Below are positions 25,625-38,184 of a DNA stretch of 64,000 bases, in pieces. The DNA is from Psoroptes ovis. Taxonomy: Eukaryota > Arthropoda > Arachnida > Sarcoptiformes > Psoroptidae. The stretch spans positions 1,736,001 through 1,800,000 of the forward strand of contig PQWQ01000011.1 in NCBI GenBank assembly GCA_002943765.1, written 5' to 3'. Position 1 is the first letter of the stretch. The number at the start of each line of letters is the position of its first letter. The notes beneath the pieces were generated by a model. The model did not search any database and was not told where the DNA came from. It was given only the letters and a program-made list of their open reading frames with translations. The translations under genes were made by a program, and so were the position numbers.

Positions 25625-28606
25625 TATATCTCATTATTATTATTATTGTCATCATCGTCATCGTTATTATTATTTCAAATATCAAATCACTGCCTTTTGA
25701 TTTTTCTTTTTATAAGGTTTGCTTTTATACATTCTCATACGTTTCATCTGTGTATATGTGGATCATTTTCACACTTTTGTGAATTATTGGTGCTGCTTGG
25801 ATGTATTTCAATACGAAATTCACCATCCATACACTCTCTCACTTTGGTTCTCTCTCTGTGTTATTGATTGGAACAAATTTGCAACTTGCAATTAAGTTTT
25901 TTTATTTCAATTTGTACGAATACTCTCGGTTGTGCAGCAGCAATGTTGTAATGTGTAGTTGACACATAACATTCATTTATACCAAAAATAGATTGAGAAT
26001 AGATCGAAATTCATCTTCTTCAATGATGTATTTGGTGAAATATAAAAATATTTCACCAGCAAAGGCTTCATCATCATCAATGCATTTCGATTTTCTATTT
26101 TCGGTGATACACACGCATACACTAATCATAATAATAATAATAATCCATTGAAATATCAGGATAAATTAATTTTTTTCTTTATTTTTTGATTCAAAGTAAA
26201 AATCAATGTATTCGAGCCTGATTTATGAGAGAATAATTCAAAATCTATGATTTTGAATCATGATTATGATGATAATAATAATCAAAATTTCGATCGATTA
26301 TTATCATCACTCAAGAATGTCATTATCATTTGAAATTATTTCGAAATTTTGAAAAATTTTTCAAATAAACCCATAGACATGCAAAAATCTAATCTTCAAC
26401 CTGTCTAATAATTTATTGTGATGATCACAATAATCACAATTACAATAATAATTTTGGTGATTAGAAATCAATGGTTTATCACAAGAAATGAATGGAGAAA
26501 AAAAACTTGTAGACAGATAAAAGTGATAATTAATCAATTGATTATCATTGATTGATTATTTATTTTATTCGTGAATTAAAATCGAATAAAAAAAATTAAA
26601 TAATCAAATTGATTTCAAATATAAATAATTAATTAGTCAATTTTTTTAATTATAATTACGATTTTCAAATCACCAATCATCAATTGTGATAATTATCATG
26701 TAATAATGATGATTATAATAATTAAAACAATAGCGATTATTATTTATTTTATCTCTTATTATCAATATAATTAGTTTTGTTTGTTTCTTATTGAATTTAT
26801 TTGAATCCTCAAGGAATTTTCGAAATCAAATAACTTAAAATAATAAAAGGTGAAAGAATTTTGAGGAAATTTTAAACAATTTCTAGTCAATTTCAAACAA
26901 GATTTGAAATTGAAATCATTTCATTGTTTTTACAGCAGAAGGAAAAGAAAAATCAATCAAATTTTTTCAAATTTTCAAAATTTCAAATTCAAAAGCGTTG
27001 AATTGAATTGAATACAAATCAATCAAACGAGAATTTTTCTCATTTTTTAAAATTCAACACAATCAAATTTCTTCTGACGGTGCGGCACCAAAAAATGAAA
27101 ATTTCCCAGAAAAAACAATAAAAATATCCATTTTTCTCATTGGAAAAATGGCCGAATAATTTTCTTTTCCAAGGAAAATCAATGAATATTTTATGATCAT
27201 GATGATTTGAATGAGTGGAATGCCGAAACGAATAATATTTGAAAATCGGACAAATTCTGAAAAATTCTTTTGAAAAAAATGAAATGAACATGACTTGCGG
27301 CATTATTCAATGCGGCCAATCATCATCATTATCATATTATCAATCTAATCTAATCCAGAATATTTTCATTTTTTCAAATAAATAAAAATTTGAATTTGAA
27401 AATTCAATTGAAATTCAATGGACAACAGCGGCAAATGACTATTTAAAAGCAACAAGAAATTTGAATTGAATTTTTGAATTGAAAAATTCAATGATAACAG
27501 CAACAACAAAAGTCACAAAAATGAAAAGAAATCAAATACAAAACATAAATACAAATAATGTAAATGTAAAATTCTTCAAGTGGTCATTCATTCATTCATT
27601 CATTGATTCATTCATTTTTCACTCAAATATTATCGAAAAATCAATGGCTAAAAGGCAAATTGTACAATTGATTTTTTTGGTAATTTTCTATTTTGAGGAA
27701 TGAATAAAAAAAATATGAATTTTCCAATTAGTTTTTATCAAATAACATCGATAATATTAAAAAATGAATTATTTTTTTTTTCAATATAAATTGTTCAATC
27801 AATGAATGAATCTTTTTCAAATGATCAGTACACATAGCCGCATGGATACATGTATGGAGGAGACAAATTATTATTATTAATATGAGAAAATATTCGGAAA
27901 TATTTGTCATCAAAATTGGCCAAGTGAAAATAAAAATCTACTAAAATACACAAATACTAAGATTAGAACAAGAATATGCGGACAGAATTGGCTTCGATTT
28001 CAAATCAAAACAAGTGGAATGTAAATATAAAGGAATTTAAAAAATATAAAATATTGAAATAGCATGGATTCCTTCATAAATCTTGGCCAAACATTCTTAA
28101 ATAAAAAAAATAGCCCCAAAACAGCTTTGGACCAAAATGAAAAGATAATGGACAAACAATGAACAATTAAGAAATGAAATAAAGGAAAAATTGATTACAA
28201 TAAATTAAAATTAATCGAATCAATTAATTAATTTAAATTTTCTAAGTAAAAAAGTACATTTCGGAAAAATAATGGTGGAACCCAATAATAATACCCAGAA
28301 AAGTTTTTGTGTTTTTCAAAATCCTTTTAAGCCAAAAAATAAAAATAAAAATTGAAATTATCTGATTACTAATAATTTAAGTATTATTAGTGTGTGCAAA
28401 CCCATCTCCGAATCGATATCTCAATGGCCATAATAATAATAATAATATCCATAATTGCTTTTGAAATGAAATTAAAAAATTATTTGTTCAAACTTATATT
28501 TAGGGATATAAATAATTTTATTTATTCATTTTTGAAAATTAATACAATTGATTTCGGCTGAATTTATGCGTGTGTGAGTTTATATTATGTGTGTGACCAT
28601 ATATAA

Positions 28607-28686
28607 AAAGGTTGTCCGAAAAGTTTTGCCCGATTCACATGAGCAACTCTATCCGATTAAGCCGAATGAACTTTTCAGACAATCAA
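28607..28686 (-). mobile_element. Palindromic mariner-like MITE, copy 7 (core B, inverted)
   Basis: About 80 bp. The outer bases are decayed (AAAGGTTGTCCG and TTCAGACAATCAA). The core CATGAGCAACTCTATCCGAT is the reverse complement of core B. Confidence 0.82.
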
Positions 28687-30362
28687 ATAGATAAAATTTA
28701 ATTTGAATATTAGAAATTATTTATTTGTTCGTTTGGCTAGATTCAATTTTTCTATGGGGATTGAATTTTTGCCAATTTTTCCGTATTACAATTGGCTAAA
28801 GCAGACACACACACTCAGACACAGACAAAAATACTCAGCGAAAATGAATGGAGAAATATACATGAAAATTTTCAATTTGCAATTGAAAATGACTGGGAGT
28901 TTTATACACAATAATTCAAGTATGTATTCGGTTTTGTTAATATTTTTTCCCATAAACTTTTGTACGAAATTACATAGAGAAAAATAACCAAATAAAATTA
29001 TAGCCTTAGCATTAGTATATGGAGGGGTGAATGAATATACACACACGCACAGCATAGATACGGATAGAGAGCATCATTTTTTGGATATTCAATTTTATCC
29101 TCTGATTGGAAAGCGACTTGAAAAAATTGACCAAAATTAATTCATTTGAATATATCCCACAATGGACACAGAGAGACAATGGAAAAAACTAGCGGTTTAT
29201 GGAAAGGGATAAGGATTCATTGAATATTTGAAAATAATCAATGAATGAATTGATTTCATTCATTCATTTATAATTTTAGGTTTCAAATATTACAAACAAT
29301 GCTGAGATAATAATAATTCACGAGATTTTCATTTATTATTTTCATGAATAAAATGATTATTATCACCATTTGTACATAATCCATTTGAATTTTAATATTA
29401 TTATGATCATGATTATGCGAATAGCGAATCAGAATAAAATGATGATGACGGTGATAATGATGAATGAGTCCACTCGGAAGAATTAGATCTAAATTAAACT
29501 AAATGAATGAATAAATGAATATTTGGCTTACGATCAAATAATAATAAACGCCGAAAGGCATTTGATATATTTAATACAAAATTTGAAACGAAAACGAGAA
29601 TGAAAAAATGTGAAAATGAAACTTTACAATTGAAGATTATGTTTGGAAATATATACGAATATGGGTAATACATTCAAGAATCCAAATAGTAAAGCATCAA
29701 ATATCAATGAGCACTAATGATTGAATTGAAAATCAATTGGATTTACTTAGGAATTTACTTCATGGAATAAAATTTTCACTAATTTTTTGGAAAATATATC
29801 CCATTATAAACATTGCTATCATTGATGATATGATATGATCAGATGATATCATTCGTGATATTTAAGAGGCAAGAAATAAAACTGAAATACTTTGAAATCT
29901 ACTCGAAAATTATACTCTGAATTATTGGAATGAGAATAATTCTAGAAAGAATCATGGAGAATCTAAAGAATCATCTCTCAAGCTATTCGATAGTACGAAT
30001 TTTATTTATTTTATTTCAATTGGAATCTTTTTATTTCGCCCATTCATCCATTTTCAGAAATTGATGGCTAATCTTTATATTGAAGCAAGAAGCACGATGA
30101 TGATGATGATGATGAAGATTATTGTTATTATTATTATTTGCAATAACTGAATGGACAGAGGCAAAGAACGAAAAAATAAAAATAAAATTTCAAAAAACTA
30201 AACCATATAAGCGGATTATCTATAGACTGTTATTTTCACTGTTGTTTGTATATTGTCCAAATAATCATAATTATCATCATTTTTGAATTTCGGAATTCGA
30301 TTTCAAATCTCTATTTCACTGCATTTCAAAATTAAACTTGTCAAAGTTTACTCTGCTAGTGG

Positions 30363-30389
30363 CGATGATGATGATGATGATGATGATGG
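30363..30389 (+). repeat. (GAT)9 microsatellite
   Basis: An uninterrupted GAT triplet run, followed by degenerate GCTGAT copies. Confidence 0.88.
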
Positions 30390-30669
30390 TGCTGATGTAC
30401 TACTGCTGATGCTGACCATCATTGAATGGAGAATGAAATCGAAAATAAAAATAAAATAAAATAAAATTAAATTGAAGCAATGTATTAAGCGGAGCAAAGC
30501 AAAAATTATCATCCAATAATATTGATTATTGGATTCAGATTTTTTCTGGAGATCTTATTGTTGTTTGCTTGCTTGCAGTATTTGACTGTGTCTTAGAATC
30601 AAATATATTGTACAGGGAAAAGAATTTTGAATCCTCAAAACAAGATAAAGAATCAAAAGAAAAGAATTA

Positions 30670-30671
<2 letters not shown>

Positions 30672-30703
<32 letters not shown>
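30672..30703 (+). repeat. (ATT)10 microsatellite
   Basis: About 31 bases of ATT triplets, the longest pure ATT run I saw in the window. Confidence 0.9.
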
Positions 30704-33700
30704 CTCAATGGAATTTGATCATTCAAAATCAAATATAGGATTTAAATTTTTTTTTTTTTTTCGTTTGTTTTGTTTTAATTTTCTTGTTGTTGTTATTATT
30801 TAAAGGCAATAAGCCTTCAAATATTATTGGAATATAACCGAAAAAAATATTGAAAATCAAAGGAGAATAAGAACCATAGAACTTTTGACTAGGATTTGTA
30901 TGAAAAGAGATAAAGGAACGAAAGAAAAAGAAGGGGATATTTTATTTTATTTCATTTCAAATATATCTTTACAATTAATATGATGAAACTGGTCTTGGAA
31001 ATTATATTTTTCAATGAACCAAAATCTCCCTCCATCAAATCAAAATAAAACTTGAGTAAATCGAAAGTTTTTCAATTGGGCAGAATTTTCATTTATCCAA
31101 AGCTATCAAATGGTGAATAAACAACACAAAGCACACATTAAGCAGCCAAATGGATTCACAAAATCAAATCGATTCTTGGAATCGTTTTGTGGGGCTGGGG
31201 TGGGGAGAAAAACAAAGAGGATTTATTTATACAATTGATTTACTCAGTTGTTTTACCACCAACACCGCCACCACCACTATCAAGACCAAGACCAATAGCA
31301 CCGCTACACATCATTACAATTTTAGTTTCAACATTGATAATAATAATTCTCGAAATAATTTCAGAAAAAATCAAAAGCTAATCTTAAATCCAAAAAGTAA
31401 ACTATGTGTGTCCTGTATGTATAACTACACTAAATATAAATATATAATAAGAATGAATAAATATTAAATAAATCTAACTAATACAATAATCAATAGAATT
31501 GTACTAAGAATTCTGGTAACATTTCGGGAAAAAAGAATAATCTTTTCAATTCTCGGTTATTCTAATGCTTCTATTACACCGTTTTATCTTTACTTTCATT
31601 CAAATAAAATGAAACAAATAAGGTTCCTGAATCATTTTGAAAGCTTGCCAAAAAAAAAAACTGTTTATTACTTCAATGATAAAACGGGAAAAAAGACAAA
31701 GCAATATAAGAAGCATATCTGTGATTTTCTATGTGTGTATGGTGGCAGAGTTTTACTTATCTAAAAACGAAAATCCAAGAAAAAAAGAATTGATTTTGAA
31801 CTTGTTGTTGTTGTTGTGTCCTCTTAAACGAAAAAGAAGAAGAAGAAGAAACGAAGAAAACCAAGAGAACCAAAGCTAAAGAGATCATTAAATCATTTAT
31901 TTGGATCCGAAATCGGATCGGATTGGATTTTGGAAAATTCAGGATTTTAGATCCAAAAGGAGAAGCATTGCTCGAAATGGATTATATATATAATCACCGA
32001 AATTTGGATGAGGAAAATCTAAATGAACATCACATATGACACATTATAAATGAATGAATGAAAAAATACATCAAACGAATATATATCGGGTATATATAAC
32101 ACATAACACACAAAGTGTATTTGATAATGATGTCGTTCACATCGATATGGGATCATCAATATTTAAAGCAATGAAAATGAAAATAAAGTAAAAATAAAAA
32201 TAAAATCCCAACTAATCATAATAACACCGGGCCAAAAAAAAAAAAAAAAATTCAAAGAGGAGATTTGAATAGAAATTGAATTCAAGAATAGTGTTTGGTA
32301 CAAACAAACACAAATGCACTCATACATACACTAACACAAATACACACACACACATATTCAGATATAAATGTGAGAATTTAGACAGCAGTATTCAATGATT
32401 CTTAGCATTATTCTTATTGTTCTTATTTGAATAATATTAGAAGAAGCAACGGAGTAAATTTTGCACTGAATCCGATCAGAGTAAGAATTCAATACTTCTA
32501 AACACAGATATTGGAATGAAACTTTCTAAAATACGAAGGGATATATTGGGCTTAACCAAATCTGCTCGAAAAGCTAGGGATTCTCGAATCGTTTGTTTCA
32601 TGAACCAAAGAATAACAAAAATAAACCTTGTGTATATGCTGTTCACATTACATTCATCATCATCGAAAATGAAAAGCGTTAATGGTAAAGTAATGTAAAG
32701 CGCAGAATTTATATTTTTTTCTGAAAAAGATAGAATGAATTATACCCGAAAATAAGCTAATCTTATCGGAGAAATTTTTTTTTTTTTGTATTTCATATAT
32801 ATGAAGTGAATTAACCATCTTTACTTTTAAAAAAAAACATTACATTCATCAATGAATGACACATGTATTATATATGTGGAATGGTAAATAAATCGATAGC
32901 ATATGATATTGATGCGGTGGGGTAATTTGTAAGTTTAATTTGATTTTTTTATTTTTTTTATTTTTTGAAAATTAAGAAAAAAACACGGTCCATAAGATCA
33001 TGTATTTGATTATTACAAGTTATTGGAAAATGTTCAAAATGTCCAAGAGAAAAATGAAAAGTTGGATTGTCAATTTTTGGTATTTTATTCAAAATCTTGG
33101 AATCAAGTTGATTCCAAGATAGTTGATTTCAAGGTGTAAGGTATACGCACCAAGATAAATGTAAAGTTTTGTTGTTTTTTCGGAAATAAATTAGAAATAT
33201 TCATAAATAGTCTAAAAACTAAGATAATACAAGATAAGCCAAGGAATAACTGAAGGAAAAATAAAGATGAAAATCACCGAATTTCAAGAAGAATTTCAGA
33301 ATTTCTCCCATTTCAATTCATTTTGCATAATACCATTGAATTAAGCAAGAATTCCGGCAAAGTAATGATAATATATCATCATTCGTGAATATCAATGATC
33401 AATGAGAGAAGGATCATCATTATCAGCATCAAAAATCAAGTATTTGTTTGTGTAAATTATTCAAATAAATAGAAAACTAATTTCAAATATTTGAATATTT
33501 TTGAAAAAAACAAATTTGAACAAATACCAATGCAAAACAGAACATATAGCAATACGACTAATCCATTCAGACAAACAACAACATCCAAACAACAACCAAC
33601 TAAATCAACGACAAATCAACAGCCGAATTCAAATGTGAAAATTCAAAAAACTTTTGAAAATTTATTCCGATTCATACTATGAGCCTATGTATTCATATAT

Positions 33701-35105
33701 CCATTTCATATTTGTTGTTTTCACAAGGATAATGAATATGGTAGAGGGTTTCACAGGAATAATGGTTGATTCAATCGAGAAATAATAGGAATAATCATTA
33801 TAATAATAATGATTATGGAATAGAATAAAATAAAATGAAAGGATAAGCGCTTTTTGAAAAATTCAAATATGTATCGCAAAGAGTTGAAACATTCATACAT
33901 TTATTGAAAATGTTGAAATGATACAGTAATAAGCATATATCACACACAGATGAATGAGATATCATTTGAAAAAAGAAAATAATTATGATGATGATAGGAG
34001 CTTTGAAATAACAACAACGAATATTGTTATAAGGCTGCTTAAGGCTTAAGGCTTAAGCATACATGATTAATAATGATAAAATAATAATAACGAATATAAC
34101 AATAATAATACCATTTTCAAAGGGGTTTCGAAAAGGGTTTTCATGGTTTTCGACGAGGGGGCCGATGAAAGAGGCTGACGAAAAATTCGCTGATGAATTC
34201 AAAAATGAATTTGATCAACAGCCGAAGATTGGTTGGTGCTTGTTTAACCCTTTTTCATTCGCTGTTGAAATTAAAATAATGAGAAATAATAATAAATTGA
34301 AACAAATTCATCAAATGATAATCCGTATTATCATCATCATCATCATCAATTTGTATGTATCATATCAAATATATATAATTAATGACGAATGTTCAATGTA
34401 GAATGATGAACATTGTCATTATCATCATCGTAAAAAAGGAAATTATGGTTGAATGATGCGCACACACAGTGGACATGTGGTCAGTTATCATCATGAATCG
34501 AGACCCTTTATGGCCGATCAATGATCTTTGAGACCAGTTTAAATCGGCCTGATTCAAAATTTAAATTTGAAAGAATTCAAAAAAAAAAAATTGAAAATTT
34601 CAATGAATTTTTGTCGAGATTTGGAAATTTCAACTCAAATTTCATATAATATGGATAAAATACCAAAACTAAATGTCAAAATTTCGATTTAAAATTTCAG
34701 AAATAATCCATTTTGATTTTCGATTATTTTTGTTTCAAACAAATCCTAATCCTCATCAATCCTACGAAATTTTGAAAATTGAATGTTTTTCAATTGGAAT
34801 TTTAAAAAAAAGTAAAATTGAAATGAAAATTCAATTTTAAATCTTTTGAGATTATTCTTTTTTTTAATAATAATAATTCTTTGGATTTATGAATCCATTC
34901 AATTCATCTACTCAATGTATTTCGTCAATGTAATCTTGAACAAAAATATACGCGAAAAAATCCCTAGTTTTCAAACTCATTTCATTTTTTTGGAAAAAAA
35001 AATAAAAATTTAAAAACACACAAATCCTCAACAACAACACTCACGAATGTTGGTCCGCTTATATTTTTTCAAATAATAATAATACCAAGAATATAGAAAA
35101 TAATA

Positions 35106-35187
35106 TTAGGTTGTCCGAAAAGTTTTTGTCGATTTTCGCAATTATTTTCTACGATATAACCGGTAAAAAATTTTTCGGACAGCCTAA
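35106..35187 (+). mobile_element. Palindromic mariner-like MITE, copy 8 (core A)
   Basis: 82 bp, starting TTAGGTTGTCCGAAAAGTTT after TA and ending TTTTTCGGACAGCCTAA. The core has ATTTTCTACGATATAACCGG, subfamily A. Confidence 0.86.
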
Positions 35188-35481
35188 TGATAGAAATAAT
35201 CGTAGCCGAATGAAGGATAATAACAGGGAATAATGAAATATCCCCTGGAAAAAACTTTTGAATCAAAATCGAAAAACTAAAATTTTCAAAAAACTGAAAA
35301 TGAAATGATCTAAGCTAGATCTACGAACATACACACATACACACACACACACATCCATTCAAATACATTCAAACACCAAAATAGAGAGAGATAGAGAGAT
35401 AGGGATATACAAGCTATATCCATTTATTATTTGGATGCTGCCGCTAATCTTTTTTCTTTTTTCAAATGTTTTTATTATTAT

Positions 35482-35529
35482 TCAACCAACCAACCAGCCA
35501 ACCAACCAGCCATTCAGCCGACCAACCAT
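35482..35529 (+). repeat. AACCAACCAGCC tandem repeat
   Basis: An AACC-based array with a higher-order 12-base period (AACCAACCAGCC, about two full copies) that decays into CAGCCGACCAACCA. Confidence 0.7.
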
Positions 35530-36358
35530 TGAACCAAATTCAATGAAATGCTGAAATGTTGTTTGAATTCGACTCCTGCTTTTTCCCAATGGACGGATGA
35601 TGATGATGATGTTGTTGTCGTTTACTGAGATGAAGATGGATATAGATGATGGGGATGTTTGCAGCTGTGTATATTATTATTAGTGTATTGAGACAAAGAT
35701 GGTATTTTAGTTTAGTTTCATTTCGTTTGATTATTCGTATTATTCGTATTTGTATTATTATTATCATCATACGATCCGTTAAGCCGCTCAAAACGCTTAA
35801 AATCTCATCTCTCGTTTGCTCTCTATTTTTGCCTATCAACATTATTATTTTCGTTTCATTTTATCTTTTCAAAATAAATTTTCGCTATTTTTGGTTAATA
35901 ATAATGAAATGAAATGTCGTTGAAAAGTAATAGTAATAATAATCATCATCATTGCAAGGGCTAAAAAGCGCATGCAGGCCAATTGAAAATTATTTGTATT
36001 ACTTGTATTATTTGGCGATGAGATGAAAGTGTGTGTGTGTGTGGTGTATATTGATGGTTTTAATTCTCATTATTTTTTGTGTTATTTTGTATTGAAATTA
36101 TTACTATCATTACATTCAAATGAATTGGACATTGGCAAGTAAAAAAAAAGGAGGCAAATAAATCCAAAAAAAGACCCTTAGAAGATCTTGGAAAATCTTT
36201 GAATGATATCGATGATTATGATATAATCAAATAAAGCAGTAATAATAATACAAGAATAGGGAAAAACCGACCCTGAAAGGACTCGAATCACAATTCGTCT
36301 AGAAATGTTTGTTCGCCTATGATTCTGTCAATACCTGGACCAAGGTCTGGTCATAGTG

Positions 36359-36480
36359 TTAACCCTTTATCTTGTAAGGGCCAAAGGTACATTGTACCAA
36401 ATAAAAAAAACTGGCAAAACCAGTTTTTGACGCATGTCAATGCCATGAACACATTTAAAACACCGGAAAAGATGAAAGAT
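36359..36480 (+). mobile_element. piggyBac-like transposon terminus, isolated
   Basis: TTAA at 36359-36362 is followed at once by CCCTTTATCTTGTAAGGGCC and then a perfect 13 bp palindrome, GGTACATTGTACC, at 36386-36398. A TTAA target, a CCC start and a GGTACA/TGTACC subterminal palindrome are what I recall for ends of many piggyBac-family elements. A further 9 bp stem with a 5-base loop (AAAAACTGG/CCAGTTTTT, 36406-36428) follows. No matching opposite terminus and no transposase ORF are visible, so this is probably a truncated relic or one end of a very short derivative. The right limit is arbitrary. Confidence 0.45.
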
Positions 36481-36777
36481 TTATTTATTTTTTGTTTTTC
36501 TCGAATCTAATTCAAATGGATATAATCATCAGCTAAAAATAAAAATAAAATCCAAAAAACCTTGAAACGCATGTGCATATTCAAATGGATAGTGCAATGG
36601 ATTAACGTATATAATCATCATTACACACATATACTTTCTTTTTTTGAGGATATTAATATTATTACATAATTCAAAGAGATATATAAAAGTATTATAACGA
36701 TGGAAAATAAAAGAGAGATTCAAAAAATCCAACAAACGATTCAACCGAAACACAACATCTTATATATTATCAATATA

Positions 36778-36861
36778 TTAGGTTGTTCGGAAAAGTTCAT
36801 TCCGCTTAATCAAATAGAGTTGAATCATGAAAATTGGCCAGAACATTACGGACAACCAAAA
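36778..36861 (+). mobile_element. Palindromic mariner-like MITE, copy 9 (core B)
   Basis: About 84 bp between TA dinucleotides. It begins TTAGGTTGTTCGGAAAAGTT and ends with GGACAACC plus A-rich edge bases. Core B shows as AAATAGAGTTGAATCATGAA, with small insertions relative to other copies. Confidence 0.84.
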
Positions 36862-37839
36862 TATATTGAACAAGAAAATAATTCGAAATTGAAGATAATA
36901 AATTGAGTTTTAATTTCAAAACAGAATTACAAAAAAAAAACACAGAGAATCTTGAACAAATAAACTAATAATAATAATAAAACTATAGACTTGTTCATAT
37001 TAAGTATTATGATTATTATCGTTATTATATAGAATCATAAATATTTATTTATTTATTTATTTCCATATTCGCATTCGTATCTATTTCAAAATATATATTT
37101 TCAAATACTTTCGATATATTTCAAATATATTATTTCATATATTTGTATGAAATCTGTAAAAAATCAATTAATGCATGTGATGAATATAAGAAGTGTTAAG
37201 GGATAAAATAAGATAACTCTAAGAAATCATTGCACTTTGTCGAAGAGTGAAGAGTGAATGGAGAATGCTCGAAATATAATCCTTCGAAATTATCCATTTG
37301 AATTTTGATTCATTTTTATTTTTAAGAATTTTTGAAATCCTTAATTTTTAAAGGGATTTATAATACTAATTCAAGGCATGATGAATTAAGCATCTAATTC
37401 ACCATTATCCTCATCATCACTAATCAGCAATCATTAAACAGAATAAATAACAACAACAAGAAATTCAAGTGATGAGATTTAAAAATCTTAAAAAATTTTT
37501 AGAAAATTTGAATTTGCTGCTTTCTCTTTGAATTCACTTAAGAAAAATTCAATTTAAGGAATTTTAATTATTCAATTTTACTTTTTTTCATCATCATCAT
37601 AATCATAATCTTACATATAAAAATAATTCAAAGATAATTCTTTATCAATCCATCTACAACCATCCATACATCTATTTGAAAATGGTAGAAAGCATCAAGC
37701 AAAGAGAGTAATGATAGAGAAATCCATAATTACTCGAAGGTAATTCGAAAAAAAAACGAAGAAGCATCTTTGAAGAAACGATACAGAAAACAAATGACAA
37801 TTTTTTTTAAAGAAAATCATTTCGTTTGAAAAAAAAATA

Positions 37840-37922
37840 TTAGGCTGTCCGAAAAGTTATAGCAGATTTTCATCGGCAACTCTATCGTGATTAAGCCGAA
37901 TGAACTTTTGGGACAACAAAAA
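37840..37922 (-). mobile_element. Palindromic mariner-like MITE, copy 10 (core B, inverted)
   Basis: About 83 bp. It starts TTAGGCTGTCCGAAAAGTTA after TA and ends TTTTGGGACAACAAAAA. The core GCAACTCTATCGTGATTAAG is core B in reverse. It lies only ~180 bases from the next copy. Confidence 0.83.
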
Positions 37923-38104
37923 TATTTTAAATTTTTTATATTCACGAATTATTTGATTAATTTAAGCTGGTTTTTTTTTGTTTTTTCAAATGATAATCGC
38001 TGATAGTTGTGTCAGTGTTATATAATCATCGTACATTTTTTTTTGACGTAAGTAAAAGTATGATGGTGGTTAATCTTGGAAAATCTTTTTCCAATTTATT
38101 CGTA

Positions 38105-38184
38105 TTAGGTTGTCCGAAAAGTTTATTTCACTTAATCAATAGAGTTGTTCATGAAAATCGGCGAAAACTTTCCGGACAATCTAA
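38105..38184 (+). mobile_element. Palindromic mariner-like MITE, copy 11 (core B)
   Basis: 80 bp with TA on both sides. It begins TTAGGTTGTCCGAAAAGTTT and ends CTTTCCGGACAATCTAA. The core AATAGAGTTGTTCATGAAAA is subfamily B. Confidence 0.87.

Larger units (their letters stand above)
16406..28606. other. Non-coding AT-rich DNA with four MITE copies nearby
   Basis: Between the palindromic elements I see microsatellites (ATT, AAT, CA, GTTT near 22215-22240), a poly-A tract at ~17694-17713, and the 23898-23970 minisatellite. Around 26230-26770 there is very AT-rich sequence with many short local palindromes. Apart from the doubtful exon at 23461 nothing looks coding. Confidence 0.65.
28687..36358. 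other. Non-coding AT-rich DNA
   Basis: Microsatellites (GAT, ATT, CA near 35337-35353), a poly-A tract near 32235-32250 and the AACC array at 35482-35529. A stretch at 34113-34285 is less AT-rich and open on the plus strand, but without convincing splice sites. No recognised gene. Confidence 0.62.

Noticed and set aside
31801..31880. Arg/Glu-rich frame read as a nuclear localisation signal
   Set aside because: Derived from an AGA/GAA purine repeat without a supporting coding region.
36266..36330. tRNA-like T-arm on the minus strand (GATTCGAGTCC)
   Set aside because: The flanking bases do not pair as a T stem, and no acceptor stem or A box fits.
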